NCBI GenBank assembly: GCA_934426255.1 | Contig: CAKRYD010000014.1 | Span: forward strand, 1-64,000 | Reading direction: 5' to 3' | Source: an uncultured Bacteroidaceae bacterium | GTDB lineage: Bacteria > Bacteroidota > Bacteroidia > Bacteroidales > Bacteroidaceae | DNA length: 64,000 nt | Shown here: positions 35,074 through 43,934 of the stretch, piece by piece | How the letters are laid out: every line of letters starts with the position of its first letter | How positions within the stretch are numbered: the stretch's first letter is position 1 | Program-made: the position numbers and the translations under genes | The notes under the pieces: generated by a model | Databases searched by the model: none | The model's input: the letters and a program-made list of their open reading frames with translations, nothing else | Told to the model about the DNA's origin: nothing

Positions 35074-35610
35074 ATGAAAAGCGACCACACTACAAAATCC
35101 AATTACGGTGAAAAGCTGGCAGAGCTTCTTCGGACGGAGCGGTCGCAGTTGCTGCAATATGCCTGTTATTTTCTCGGTGATGAAGACGAAGCCGAGGATG
35201 CGGTGCAGGAAGTGTCATTGCAGCTGCTGTGCCGGGAGAGCTGTGCCGGTGGAAAGCCGCTCCGCTCGCTGAAAGGCTATCTGTATAGGTGCATTCATCA
35301 TTTTTGCATCAGCCGTTTGAGGCAGCAGCGGCTTTCCGCTATGGTTGGTCTCGACCAAGCCGCAGATTGTGCTGACGAACTTTCTCACGATATTGAGAAT
35401 GAAGTGGCCCGTATTTACCGTTGGCTCTCTTTAATTCCTGAAGAACAGGCTGATGTGGTGCGTTTCCGCATTTATGCAGGTCTTGTTTTTGCCGAGATAG
35501 CCGAAGTGCTGTCTGTTTCACTGCCGACTGTTAAGTCGCGCTTTCTTTATGGAATCAAGAATCTGCGGAAGGTGATGGATTCCGATTCAACTTTTCAAGC
35601 AACCCTTTAA
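35074..35610 (+). CDS. ECF-type RNA polymerase sigma factor
   Basis: This 178-residue protein has sigma region 2 (about 20-90, LLQYACYFLGDEDEAEDAVQEVSLQLL) and region 4 (about 115-170, LSLIPEEQADVVRFRIYAGLVFAEIAEVLSVSLPTVKSRFLYGIKNLR), with nothing in between that would mark a group 1-3 sigma. The ATG at 35074 is preceded by AGGAAAAAAG, a clear purine-rich site; the longer open frame upstream has no homologous content. The partner anti-sigma gene begins 13 bases after the stop. The target regulon cannot be read from this window. Confidence 0.92.
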   Translation: MKSDHTTKSNYGEKLAELLRTERSQLLQYACYFLGDEDEAEDAVQEVSLQLLCRESCAGGKPLRSLKGYLYRCIHHFCISRLRQQRLSAMVGLDQAADCADELSHDIENEVARIYRWLSLIPEEQADVVRFRIYAGLVFAEIAEVLSVSLPTVKSRFLYGIKNLRKVMDSDSTFQATL

Positions 35611-35623
35611 TTCTTTCAAGACA

Positions 35624-36925
35624 ATGACTTGCGAACAATTCAAGAACCATATCGTCGATTTGTTTGACGTGGACGTTGACGCGGCTTTCAAGGCTGAATG
35701 TGAAGCCCACATGGCCTCTTGCGATTCATGCCGTTTGGAGTATGAAAGTCTCAAACACACTTTCAGCCTGTTACAGCCTCAGTATAAGCCGGGTGTATCT
35801 GCCGGCCGACATTGCCCGGCAAAGACTGTTGCGCTAAGGAGGCTGTTGACAAATGTGGCGGCAGCCGTTGCTGTGTTTCTGGCCGGTGTCGGTGTCGGAC
35901 TGAGCCATTTCTTTTCTGCTCCTGCCGAAGCTGTTCCCTCTTTGCAGTTTACTCTTGACAGAGCTGCTGAAAGCATACGCAATGTGGGCAATTTCAGCTT
36001 TGAACTGTATGCCAGGACATTCCCGCAGGACAATTTTTTTATCCTCAGGCCTGAAGCCGATTTCGTCTGCATATCCTTGCAATGTATCAGCCAGTCGGGA
36101 AAACGTTTCTGGCGCATCGGGAAGAAGGATGGGCGCTGCATTGTTTTTGACGGAACATGCCAGTACCAGTGGATACCGGGCGTGCGGTATCTGAAATTGC
36201 CGGCGACTGCCAATACATTGGGCGACTTTTCTGTGTTTCTTGATCCTTGCAGGTTTCTTGACATGCAGATGGAAGCGGTGAAGGGGGATGCTGCCCGTGC
36301 CAGCCTTACCGAAACGGATACTACCTATACGATTACGACAGTAGGGCGTAGGAGTGAAAACAATCCGATGCCTTTGTTGAACAACCGGCCGGTAAAGACG
36401 GACAGGTATGAACTTGAAAATGTTTTTTCAAAGTCTGACGGTCTGTTGCGCCAAGTGCGTATGTGGATAGAGGCCGGTGGAAAAAAGACCCTCGTCCTGA
36501 AAAGCGGGCAGATGAGCTATAATGTGAACATTGACAAAGCCCTATTGTGCCGTTTGCCCGATACAGGAGACTTTGTATGGCGCAGCTCTGATGGTGTGGC
36601 GGTTTCGGAAACAGACCGGCTTGCCTTTTTACAAAAGGAAACGGCCACGGATGTAGCCCGGCGCGTGATGAATGCTCTTATTGAGGGAAAACCTGAAAAG
36701 GTGGTGGAGACGCTGGACGCAGACAAACCGGAAATGGAGGAGTTGGCCAAACGATTCAAAGGATGCAAGGTTTCGGGTTTTTCGGAACCCCGCAAGCAAG
36801 ACGATTATGCCGGTGTATATGTATTCTTTCGCATAGTTTTTCCTGACGGAGCAAAACGGACTTCTTATCTGGCCTTGCGCTCTGACAACAGTCAGCGGAT
36901 ATGGGTGGTCGATGGAGGACTCTGA
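35624..36925 (+). CDS. Membrane anti-sigma factor with a zinc-finger head and a LolA/RseB-like periplasmic domain
   Basis: The N-terminus carries the anti-sigma zinc-binding motif HMASCDSC (His29, Cys33, Cys36). One membrane helix follows at about 72-95 (LLTNVAAAVAVFLAGVGVGL). The large outside part (about 100-330) resembles LolA/MucB-type beta-sheet domains that sense lipid or envelope signals, with FWRIGKKDGRCIVFDG and a long beta region. The last 80 residues form a separate alpha/beta domain of unknown role. At 433 residues this one protein could combine the roles that RseA and RseB share in E. coli, holding the sigma factor until an envelope signal arrives. The LolA/RseB assignment is by general similarity only. 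Confidence 0.75.
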   Translation: MTCEQFKNHIVDLFDVDVDAAFKAECEAHMASCDSCRLEYESLKHTFSLLQPQYKPGVSAGRHCPAKTVALRRLLTNVAAAVAVFLAGVGVGLSHFFSAPAEAVPSLQFTLDRAAESIRNVGNFSFELYARTFPQDNFFILRPEADFVCISLQCISQSGKRFWRIGKKDGRCIVFDGTCQYQWIPGVRYLKLPATANTLGDFSVFLDPCRFLDMQMEAVKGDAARASLTETDTTYTITTVGRRSENNPMPLLNNRPVKTDRYELENVFSKSDGLLRQVRMWIEAGGKKTLVLKSGQMSYNVNIDKALLCRLPDTGDFVWRSSDGVAVSETDRLAFLQKETATDVARRVMNALIEGKPEKVVETLDADKPEMEELAKRFKGCKVSGFSEPRKQDDYAGVYVFFRIVFPDGAKRTSYLALRSDNSQRIWVVDGGL

Positions 36926-36948
36926 CCGGCCTTTGACCGGCCGTTTCC

Positions 36949-39744
36949 TTATTCATGCACTTTGGGAACGGTGCATTCGTCGATCAGATAGACGAGAGAC
37001 TGATAAGGAATGCCCGAGTGCTCGCTCAATCCGATTTCGCATGTGCGGCTGTTGGAGAAACCGCGACGGATTCCTGCGGCTTCGATTTGTGGACGCAACT
37101 TGCGCAGACCGTAGGCATTGAGTTCGGGATGAATAAAGCCCTTGTCGCCGGCAAAACCGCAGCATCCCACTTCTTCCGGCACCAATACGCGGGTGGAACA
37201 TTTACGGGCAAGGTCGATCATTTTGTGACTAAGTCCCAGACGGCGTGTGGAGCAGGTGAGATGGATGGCAACAGGTTCATCGGTGGGTATAAACTGAAGG
37301 TCGTCGGCAACGTAATCGTGAATGAAAGCAATCAGTTCCAAGGGTTTTATACGCTTCATGCTTTCATTCATGCGTTTGAGACACGGGCTTTGGTCACAAA
37401 CGATGGGGTAGCGCCCTTCTTCGGATGCTTCCCAAAGGCTGCGCTCCAGTTCTTCGGCCTTGCGGTCGGCAATGGCCGGCATTCCTTTGCTTTCCCAAAT
37501 CATGCCGCAGCAGAGTTGTTGCATCTTGTCCGGAAAAATCACTTCCCAGCCGGCTTTGGATAGAAATGCCACGACTTCGTCAACGAGGTCGCGTTGATCG
37601 GGGTCGTGTCGTGATGTTCCCATGGTCTGGTTGATGCAACTCGGAAAGTATACGACTTTTTTTGCCGAGTGCCAGGATATTTTCGGCTCCTTGTAGTGAG
37701 CTTTTGGAAGCGAAGGATTCCATTGCGGAAGCCCGAAAGAGTGAAGGGCTTTGCCTACAAGGCGCACACCGTCGTCACCGATTACAACTTGTGCTGCAGA
37801 GGCTGCCGATAGCAATGGTCGCAGCCCGGATTTGATGCCGGCAAAATGATTTGCTGCAAAATGACCGGCGAAGAATGCTACCGAACCGGGTGGGCAGCTT
37901 TCGGCGCGCAGGTCGTGAATCAGGTCGGCAACGTTGATTTTCATAGGACAGGAAGTGCTGCACAGACCGTCTCCTGCACAGGTCTCGGTGCCGTAGTATT
38001 TGAAAAGCTCTTCGAGCCGTTCAAGGCGTTTGGGATTCTCGCCCGTATGACGGAGACGCGATATCTCGCGCTGCACAACGATACGTTGGCGCGAAGACAG
38101 CGTAAAGCCGCAGCTCATGCAGTTTACTTCGCAGAATCCGCATTCGATGCATTTGTTGACGTGGTCGTTGACAAGCGGCATCGGCTTGAAGTTCTTAATG
38201 AAGCATTCGGGGTCGTCATTGAAGATGACACCGGGATTGAGTATGCCGTCGGGATCGAACAGGTCTTTTACTTCGCGCATGATGCTGTAGGCAGCTTCGC
38301 CCCATTCGTGTTTGACAAAGGGAGCCATGTTGCGTCCGGTGCCGTGTTCGGCTTTTAGCGAGCCGTCGTACTTGTCTACAACCAGTCGTTCGATTTCAAG
38401 CATCAGATTTTGGTATTTTATTACATCGTCTTCGGTTTCGAACGATTGTGCTATGATGAAATGATAATTGCCGTTCAAGGCGTGTCCGTAGATGCACGAA
38501 TCTTCATAGCCGTGGCGCTTGAGCATTTCTGCCAAATCCATGGTGGCTTGCGGCAGATCCTCGATGTGGAAAGCAATGTCTTCGATGATAACGGTCGTTC
38601 CAAGCGGGCGTGTGCCGCCTACCGACGGGAAAATGCCCGAACGTATGGCCCAATATTTTGAACATTCTTCAGGGTCTGAAGTGAAATGAGCCGGAACGTA
38701 GAGCCGGAAGCGTTTGAGCACGTCCATGATGGCATCGATGTTCTGCTGAAGCTGTTCGGGTGTATCGGCTTTCGTTTCAGTTAGAATTGCTGTCAAATTG
38801 TTTCCGGTGGTGTCGTTGACCGAGTGTAGCGACTTCTTGTCAAGAAATTCACTGCTATAGACCGGTGCGTCTTTTAGGGCAACAACGGCCTCGCAGGCTT
38901 CGTGCATATCTTGAAAGTAGAGCATCGCACTGGCCGAATGCGGAAACAAGTGGCGGGTTTCCATGGTGAATTGGCTGGCAAAGCCCAAAGTACCTTCGGA
39001 GCCGACCATAAGGTGGGTAATGATGTCGAACGGGTCTTGATAAAGAACAAAGGGGTAAATATTCAACCCTGTTACATTCTTGATGGAATACTTGAAAAGA
39101 ATGCGTTTGTGCAATTCCTCATTTTCCAAGATGCGGTTGCGCAGGTCCTCGATGTGACGAATAAATTCGGGGTGTGTCTGTCGGAATTCGCGGCGCGAGT
39201 TTTCATTACCGGTGTCAAGTATGGTTCCATCGGCAAGCACCAGACGTAAAGAGCGTAGTATGCGGTCGCTGTTGGCGTGGGTACCGCAATTCATGCCCGA
39301 AGCATTGTTCATGACAATGCCGCCTACCATGGCAGAATTTTTTGAGGCCGGGTCGGGAGAGAAAATCTTTCCGTAAGGAGCCAAAATCTGATTGACGCGA
39401 TTGCCAATGATGCCCGGTTGCATGGTAATGGTTGTGGCATCAGGCGATATGCTGTATTTTTCCCAATTTTTACCGGCAACAATCAAAACGGAGTCGGTTA
39501 TTGCTTGTCCGGACAGGCTTGTTCCTGCTGCTCTGAAGGTAACTGGAACTTTCAAACGCGAAGCCAAGCGGAGCAGGTTTACTATGTCTTTTTCGTTTCG
39601 TGAGCGTATAACAATCTTGGGCAGGTAGCGGTAAAAACCGGCATCGGTTCCCCATGCCAAGCAATGCAAATCGTCCGTATAAACGCAGTCGGACGGCATA
39701 AATTTGCGAGTGCCTCGGAGGAATGCCTGGTATTTCTTTTCCAT
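36949..39744 (-). CDS. FAD-linked and Fe-S oxidoreductase (glycolate oxidase/D-lactate dehydrogenase type fusion)
   Basis: The 931 residues fuse a GlcD-like flavin part with a GlcF-like iron-sulfur part. The FAD-binding domain (about 45-260) contains VTFRAAGTSLSGQAI, and the FAD-oxidase C-terminal domain runs to about 510. Two ferredoxin-type clusters follow (CIECGFCEVNC near 536 and CAGDGLCSTSCPMKI near 600). Two CCG cysteine-rich domains then appear (QLCCGMIW and GCCGFAGDKGF). Such proteins oxidise D-2-hydroxy acids, most often D-lactate, and pass electrons to the respiratory chain. MurQ releases D-lactate, so a link is conceivable but not shown. The gene converges with the anti-sigma gene. 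Confidence 0.9.
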   Translation of the reverse strand: MEKKYQAFLRGTRKFMPSDCVYTDDLHCLAWGTDAGFYRYLPKIVIRSRNEKDIVNLLRLASRLKVPVTFRAAGTSLSGQAITDSVLIVAGKNWEKYSISPDATTITMQPGIIGNRVNQILAPYGKIFSPDPASKNSAMVGGIVMNNASGMNCGTHANSDRILRSLRLVLADGTILDTGNENSRREFRQTHPEFIRHIEDLRNRILENEELHKRILFKYSIKNVTGLNIYPFVLYQDPFDIITHLMVGSEGTLGFASQFTMETRHLFPHSASAMLYFQDMHEACEAVVALKDAPVYSSEFLDKKSLHSVNDTTGNNLTAILTETKADTPEQLQQNIDAIMDVLKRFRLYVPAHFTSDPEECSKYWAIRSGIFPSVGGTRPLGTTVIIEDIAFHIEDLPQATMDLAEMLKRHGYEDSCIYGHALNGNYHFIIAQSFETEDDVIKYQNLMLEIERLVVDKYDGSLKAEHGTGRNMAPFVKHEWGEAAYSIMREVKDLFDPDGILNPGVIFNDDPECFIKNFKPMPLVNDHVNKCIECGFCEVNCMSCGFTLSSRQRIVVQREISRLRHTGENPKRLERLEELFKYYGTETCAGDGLCSTSCPMKINVADLIHDLRAESCPPGSVAFFAGHFAANHFAGIKSGLRPLLSAASAAQVVIGDDGVRLVGKALHSFGLPQWNPSLPKAHYKEPKISWHSAKKVVYFPSCINQTMGTSRHDPDQRDLVDEVVAFLSKAGWEVIFPDKMQQLCCGMIWESKGMPAIADRKAEELERSLWEASEEGRYPIVCDQSPCLKRMNESMKRIKPLELIAFIHDYVADDLQFIPTDEPVAIHLTCSTRRLGLSHKMIDLARKCSTRVLVPEEVGCCGFAGDKGFIHPELNAYGLRKLRPQIEAAGIRRGFSNSRTCEIGLSEHSGIPYQSLVYLIDECTVPKVHE

Positions 39745-39976
39745 CGGGCGTTAGTGTTTGTAGATGTAACTTGTACTATGCTTGCAAAAGTACCAAAAAT
39801 GTTCTACAAATGGAGCCGGAATGATGTTTAAATACCGGATTTTAGCTGTCAAATTACCTATGATGAATGCGGGGTCTGTTTATTTGTTACTTATAGAAAC
39901 TCTGTTTCAAAGATTATTCGTAATATTGCGTTGTCTTTTGAATCATTGTTCAGTTTAACCATATAAGAAAAGTCTG
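39745..39976. other. Intergenic region between divergent oxidoreductase and acyltransferase genes
   Basis: It contains the FAD/Fe-S gene promoter on the left. No clear -7 box was found for the acyltransferase; TAATATTG near 39930 is a one-mismatch candidate. Nothing else was recognised. Confidence 0.45.
39785..39792 (-). promoter_or_regulatory. Putative promoter -7 box for the FAD/Fe-S oxidoreductase
   Basis: TACTTTTG on the minus strand fits TAnnTTTG and lies 40 bases before the ATG. Confidence 0.5.
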
Positions 39977-41002
39977 ATGGAACGTAAATTTTGGGTGGAT
40001 GCAGTGAAAGCTTTGTGTATGGCTTTTGTCTATTTATTGCATTCACAAGTTTATTATGGATGGAGAGGACCGGATAATTTTTATTTCGCATCGCCTTTTT
40101 TTGTCAATGCATTCTTTTTTGTGAGTGGTTATTTGCTTTTTGGAAAATGGCTTTTTGTAGATTCTTCGTTATTGACAAAGAATGGATATAAGAGGTCGTT
40201 GTGCAATGTGTTCTTTCGAATAGTTGTTCCTATGTTGCTGTTTTCAACGCTGATATATATTCCCAAGCAAGTGTTTCATGGCAATGAATTAAGTATCGGG
40301 AAATATGCGAAGGATGTATTAGGCGGCATCAGCTATTGGTTTACGGCTACATTGGCAGTTGCGCAGTTGATATTGCTGTCGGCAGTGTTTATATTGAAAA
40401 TGCAGCGGGTGTGGATTTATGTAGCTATAAGTGCTGTTTGTTTGGGCGTGGGCTTGTATCTGCGTATCATTCATCCGAGTAGTTGCCCCGATGATTATTT
40501 TCCCTGGTACTATCAGCAGGGACTTGAGAGTACGTTCTTAATGTCGTGCGGAGGCGTGTATCGTTGCTATGAGGACACGATAAATAGAGTAATGAAATAT
40601 GGCCTTGCCGTTGCATTCCTTATTTATGCAGCTATTTTTGTGTGGTCTGGTAATGCAGACCATAAAGTTCTGCTACTCGGCTTGGAAATTGGACGGAATT
40701 TCGATGTCTTGGGGTTTGTATGGATATTATGTAGCTTCTCATTGCTCATAGCATTGTGCAAAAGTCTTAAGCCTATGGGGTGGTTGGCTTATATCGGGCG
40801 GAACTCATTGACATTTTACTTCTTTTCCGGTGTATATCCTGCAATGGTATCAGCGATAGTTCATCGCTTGCCTATTCCTGATTTAGGGTATGCAGTAGTA
40901 TTTTTTGTGATGTTTATTTCGCTTTTGATGAGCTATGTAACGGTGTTTATAATTAATAGGTATTTCTCATTCCTGCTTGACTTGAGAATATTGAAACGAT
41001 AG
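39977..41002 (+). CDS. Acyltransferase family 3 membrane protein
   Basis: The 341-residue protein begins RKFWVDAVKALCMAFVYLLHSQVY, the start typical of Acyl_transf_3 proteins (OafA, WecH relatives), which place acyl groups on surface polysaccharides or other cell-envelope glycans. His22 is in the position of the usual catalytic histidine. About nine to ten hydrophobic segments follow. Base composition is more AT-rich than its neighbours and many codons end in A or T, which may indicate a more recent arrival. The gene stands alone, with unrelated genes on both sides. The substrate is unknown. Confidence 0.82.
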   Translation: MERKFWVDAVKALCMAFVYLLHSQVYYGWRGPDNFYFASPFFVNAFFFVSGYLLFGKWLFVDSSLLTKNGYKRSLCNVFFRIVVPMLLFSTLIYIPKQVFHGNELSIGKYAKDVLGGISYWFTATLAVAQLILLSAVFILKMQRVWIYVAISAVCLGVGLYLRIIHPSSCPDDYFPWYYQQGLESTFLMSCGGVYRCYEDTINRVMKYGLAVAFLIYAAIFVWSGNADHKVLLLGLEIGRNFDVLGFVWILCSFSLLIALCKSLKPMGWLAYIGRNSLTFYFFSGVYPAMVSAIVHRLPIPDLGYAVVFFVMFISLLMSYVTVFIINRYFSFLLDLRILKR

Positions 41003-41018
41003 TTTTTTACAATGCAAA

Positions 41019-41057
41019 AAGAGAAGCCTGCAATATTCAATATTGCAGGCTTCTCTT
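41019..41057. terminator. Strong bidirectional terminator hairpin
   Basis: A perfect inverted repeat: 19 bases (AAGAGAAGCCTGCAATATT) mirrored around 41038. It lies 17 bases after the acyltransferase stop and 29 before the nagB stop, between convergent genes. A flanking A run on one side and T run on the other suit termination both ways. Confidence 0.85.
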
Positions 41058-41085
41058 CAGATTGATGTTTATTAGTTCGGAAAGC

Positions 41086-41880
41086 TTAATAAATGGCGTC
41101 TTTTTCGATGTCTTTGAAGTATTTGTACGTGCCGACTTTCAATTCAGCTGTTGAAGGTTCATCACAAACGATAATGCCGTGGCTGTGCAGTTGCAGACTA
41201 CTGATAGTCCACATTTGTGAAATGGCCCCTTCTACAACGGCTTGCAGTGCTCGTGCCTTTTGGTGTCCATTGCAAAGAATCATCACTTCGTCAGCAGACA
41301 TGATTGTTTGCACTCCTACGGTCAATGCCATTTTGGGTACTTTGTTGATGTCGTTTTCGAAGAAACGCGAGTTGGCTATGATGGTATCTGTTGTAAGAGT
41401 TTTGATGCGAGTGCGTGATGAAAAAGATGAACCCGGTTCATTGAAGGCTATATGACCGTCCGGGCCGATTCCTCCGATGAACAGATGAATGCCTCCTGCT
41501 TGTTGAATCATTTCCTCGTAGTTTTGGCACTCAGCCATTAAATCGGGAGCGTTGCCATTAAGAATGTGGATGTTTTCCTTAGGGCAATCGATATGGTTGA
41601 ACAAGTTGTCGAACATAAAGTAGTGATAGCTCTGAGGATGGCTTTCAGGGAGACCAACGTATTCGTCCATGTTGAATGTTACGACATTCTTGAAGCTGAC
41701 ACGTCCTTCTTTATATGCTTGCACAAGATTGCGGTACATTCCGATGGGGGTGGAACCTGTGGGAAGGCCTAATACGAAAGGACGCTCGGAAGTTGGAGCA
41801 AATTTGTTGATACGTTCAATGACATGTTCGGCAGCCCATTTGGACAGGGCGTCGTAATTGTTTTGAATGATTACTCTCAT
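41086..41880 (-). CDS. nagB: Glucosamine-6-phosphate deaminase
   Basis: NagB converts glucosamine-6-phosphate to fructose-6-phosphate and ammonia. The 264 residues show LPTGSTPIGMYRNL near the N-terminus, the FNMDEYVGL block with the catalytic Asp, and GGIGPDGHIAFNEPGSS with the ring-opening histidine. The C-terminal ends KDIEKDAIY. The ATG at 41880 is preferred over an upstream alternative because it starts the conserved MRVIIQNNYDALS segment. It is the last gene of a leftward group, 39 bases after a lipoprotein gene. It would take amino-sugar phosphates made downstream of MurQ. Confidence 0.95.
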   Translation of the reverse strand: MRVIIQNNYDALSKWAAEHVIERINKFAPTSERPFVLGLPTGSTPIGMYRNLVQAYKEGRVSFKNVVTFNMDEYVGLPESHPQSYHYFMFDNLFNHIDCPKENIHILNGNAPDLMAECQNYEEMIQQAGGIHLFIGGIGPDGHIAFNEPGSSFSSRTRIKTLTTDTIIANSRFFENDINKVPKMALTVGVQTIMSADEVMILCNGHQKARALQAVVEGAISQMWTISSLQLHSHGIIVCDEPSTAELKVGTYKYFKDIEKDAIY

Positions 41881-41919
41881 AGTCTTTAAAATATTAAATG
41901 GTATAATATAGGTAGGCAT

Positions 41920-42420
41920 TTAGAATTTGCGCAATACTATGCGTGCGTACCTGCTTTGCAGTATCATGCTTTTGTGCGTAAGTTGTATCACCTTGAAAGT
42001 TTCGTCCGTTTGATGAAAGCCGAAAGGCGAAAGGCGAGTTGCTTCTTCATCTGTTATTTCAATGTCATGATCAACGCAATCCCAATAGAATTTGTGAAAG
42101 CGTAGCTCAGACTTGCCGCGTGCAAAACGGCATAGCACGATGTTTGTATTCGGGCAATCAATGTAGATGTCAAACCAATGCAACTTCGCCAAATCTAATT
42201 GAAAGGAAAGATATGCCTTGTATTTCTTTGTGTCAGTTATAATAGTATAGGCTCCAGCTTGTGTGGAGTCAGCTTCTGAGTAGTTGCTGTTGTAGGCGAC
42301 ACTCATGATTTGCCACATCCCGTCTAAGGAGCCATTGTCCGGCATCTTGTCGCAACCGGAAAGAAAAGCAGGCAATAAAGCTACTATAAAAATCGTTATT
42401 AGGAGTATTGCTTTTTTCAT
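41920..42420 (-). CDS. Lipocalin-like lipoprotein
   Basis: A 166-residue predicted lipoprotein: hydrophobic signal with lipobox FLSGC (Cys at about 23), then a single beta-rich domain with a GMWQIMSVAYN start and repeated strands, as in the lipocalin-like proteins common in Bacteroidales. The ligand and role are unknown. It is 6 bases after the Wzi-like gene and 39 before nagB. Confidence 0.7.
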   Translation of the reverse strand: MKKAILLITIFIVALLPAFLSGCDKMPDNGSLDGMWQIMSVAYNSNYSEADSTQAGAYTIITDTKKYKAYLSFQLDLAKLHWFDIYIDCPNTNIVLCRFARGKSELRFHKFYWDCVDHDIEITDEEATRLSPFGFHQTDETFKVIQLTHKSMILQSRYARIVLRKF

Positions 42421-42426
42421 GGGAGA

Positions 42427-43926
42427 TTATAATTTGAAAAGCCCACGTGAGCAGAGTGTTATTTGAAAGCCGGTGTTGTTGCCCATTAGATTCCCCTTAT
42501 CAAAAGCAAAAGCACATCGCAGACTGTTGCCTTCAGTATGAAGCAAGCCTATTCGTTTGGGCGAATAGGTTAGTTCTGCCATAAACGAAGTGTTATATTT
42601 CTTGTCATCGAAAGGCCTGTCGTAGCTACCGAGGTTTTCCGTATAGGTATAAAGCAATCTATAATGCAACTCATTGAAAGGATTGCCTGAAACTCCAAAG
42701 TGATGCGCCCTGAAGCGGTTGTTGCTGAAATTGATGCTGTGGTCACCATTGTATAAAGGAGACGTATAGAGCGGATTTCCTATTGCTTGTCCCCAATGTT
42801 GCCAGCCAGGAAAGATGGTATGGTTGTAGTAGTTGTCTATGGCACTGATTTGATCCGGAATTGTGGCGTTTCCGTCATGGTAGATGGGGCCTGACTGATA
42901 GTCCGTCCGCATGTATTCATATAGCAATGTCCCAACTATTCTGTTTTGTGGAAGTGTGATTTCTGTACCGTATAGTCCGTCTTTCCATCCGTATTGAAAA
43001 AAAAGCTGTGAATGATCTTCAAAGAAATGATCCATGTAAAGGCGTACTTTGGCATTGTTAAGTTTATAGCTTAAGCTGAACAACCAACTTCCAAGTGAGT
43101 TCCCTTGTGAATTCTTATATACATCAATGGCATCGCTGCCGCCACCATAGATTGCTTTGATAAAGTCTTTTATTCCTACATTGGATTTAAGGTCTTTGTA
43201 GCCTCCGAAATTGATGTCATAGCTTGTTCCGCCAAATTGTGTGGCCCATTCAAGCCCGCCTTCTGCAACGATGGGAAATTTGTTTTCATCGCCTAAGCGT
43301 ATGAATCCTGATTTCGTATGTACAAAGAAGTAGTTGGTGTGGCGTTTGCCTTCGGCAACAAAAGTCTTTTGCCACCGTTTATCCGTGGTGAGACCGTAGC
43401 CGAAGTGAAATTTGAATGCCAACCATTTTTTGTTCCTTAATAAGTTCACATAGTCGGGTGTTTCTATGCGGATGTCAGGAATAGGGCGTGCATTGATGCC
43501 GAAAGTCTGGCTTCCTGTGCTCAGTTCTGCATTTTTCAAATGTGCAGCTCGTTCTTTACTGCCTATCCAAATGCCTATTTTTCGGTATTTGAAACCAGTG
43601 TATAATTGTTGGATGATAAAAGGCGATGTAAAGTTATAGGCAGTTGCCAGATCAGCGCCATATTCCAATTCCCAGATTTTGCTTTTCCCTATTTTGTGAT
43701 ATCCGTCTAACGCAAGCCGAAGATATCCGTTGTTGCTTTTTATGCTTGACAAGCCATATTTGTTGGCATTGAGCCAAAGTGGATTTTTCACGTTTCCGAA
43801 TGTGACTTGTCTTTCAATGTTGTAGCCAAGTTTGTTGTAGATATCCCTATTTTCCTCTTGGCCTGTTGCCGTAATGGCAGCCAAGAGGAAAGATAGGGCT
43901 ACTATGTGCTTTTTCCCTGAGCGCAT
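42427..43926 (-). CDS. Capsule assembly Wzi-family outer-membrane protein
   Basis: A 499-residue protein with a signal peptide (about 1-22) and a long series of amphipathic beta strands, many ending in aromatic residues, as in an outer-membrane barrel. It has features of the Wzi family (early ANKYGLSSIKSNNGYLRLAL and LYTGFKYRKIGIWIGSKER regions, C-terminal aromatic-rich strands). Wzi in E. coli anchors capsule at the surface. Bacteroidetes members are common and not all are tied to capsule loci, so the capsule role is inferred. It starts 8 bases after RNase Y. Confidence 0.8.
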   Translation of the reverse strand: MRSGKKHIVALSFLLAAITATGQEENRDIYNKLGYNIERQVTFGNVKNPLWLNANKYGLSSIKSNNGYLRLALDGYHKIGKSKIWELEYGADLATAYNFTSPFIIQQLYTGFKYRKIGIWIGSKERAAHLKNAELSTGSQTFGINARPIPDIRIETPDYVNLLRNKKWLAFKFHFGYGLTTDKRWQKTFVAEGKRHTNYFFVHTKSGFIRLGDENKFPIVAEGGLEWATQFGGTSYDINFGGYKDLKSNVGIKDFIKAIYGGGSDAIDVYKNSQGNSLGSWLFSLSYKLNNAKVRLYMDHFFEDHSQLFFQYGWKDGLYGTEITLPQNRIVGTLLYEYMRTDYQSGPIYHDGNATIPDQISAIDNYYNHTIFPGWQHWGQAIGNPLYTSPLYNGDHSINFSNNRFRAHHFGVSGNPFNELHYRLLYTYTENLGSYDRPFDDKKYNTSFMAELTYSPKRIGLLHTEGNSLRCAFAFDKGNLMGNNTGFQITLCSRGLFKL

Positions 43927-43934
43927 GGCTAAGG

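Noticed and set aside
36923..36950. Terminator between the anti-sigma gene and the FAD/Fe-S gene
   Set aside because: CCGGCC occurs twice but as a direct repeat; the possible stem is only about four pairs.
37846..38358. Plus-strand open frame of 170 codons
   Set aside because: Antisense to the FAD/Fe-S oxidoreductase, whose motifs are intact.
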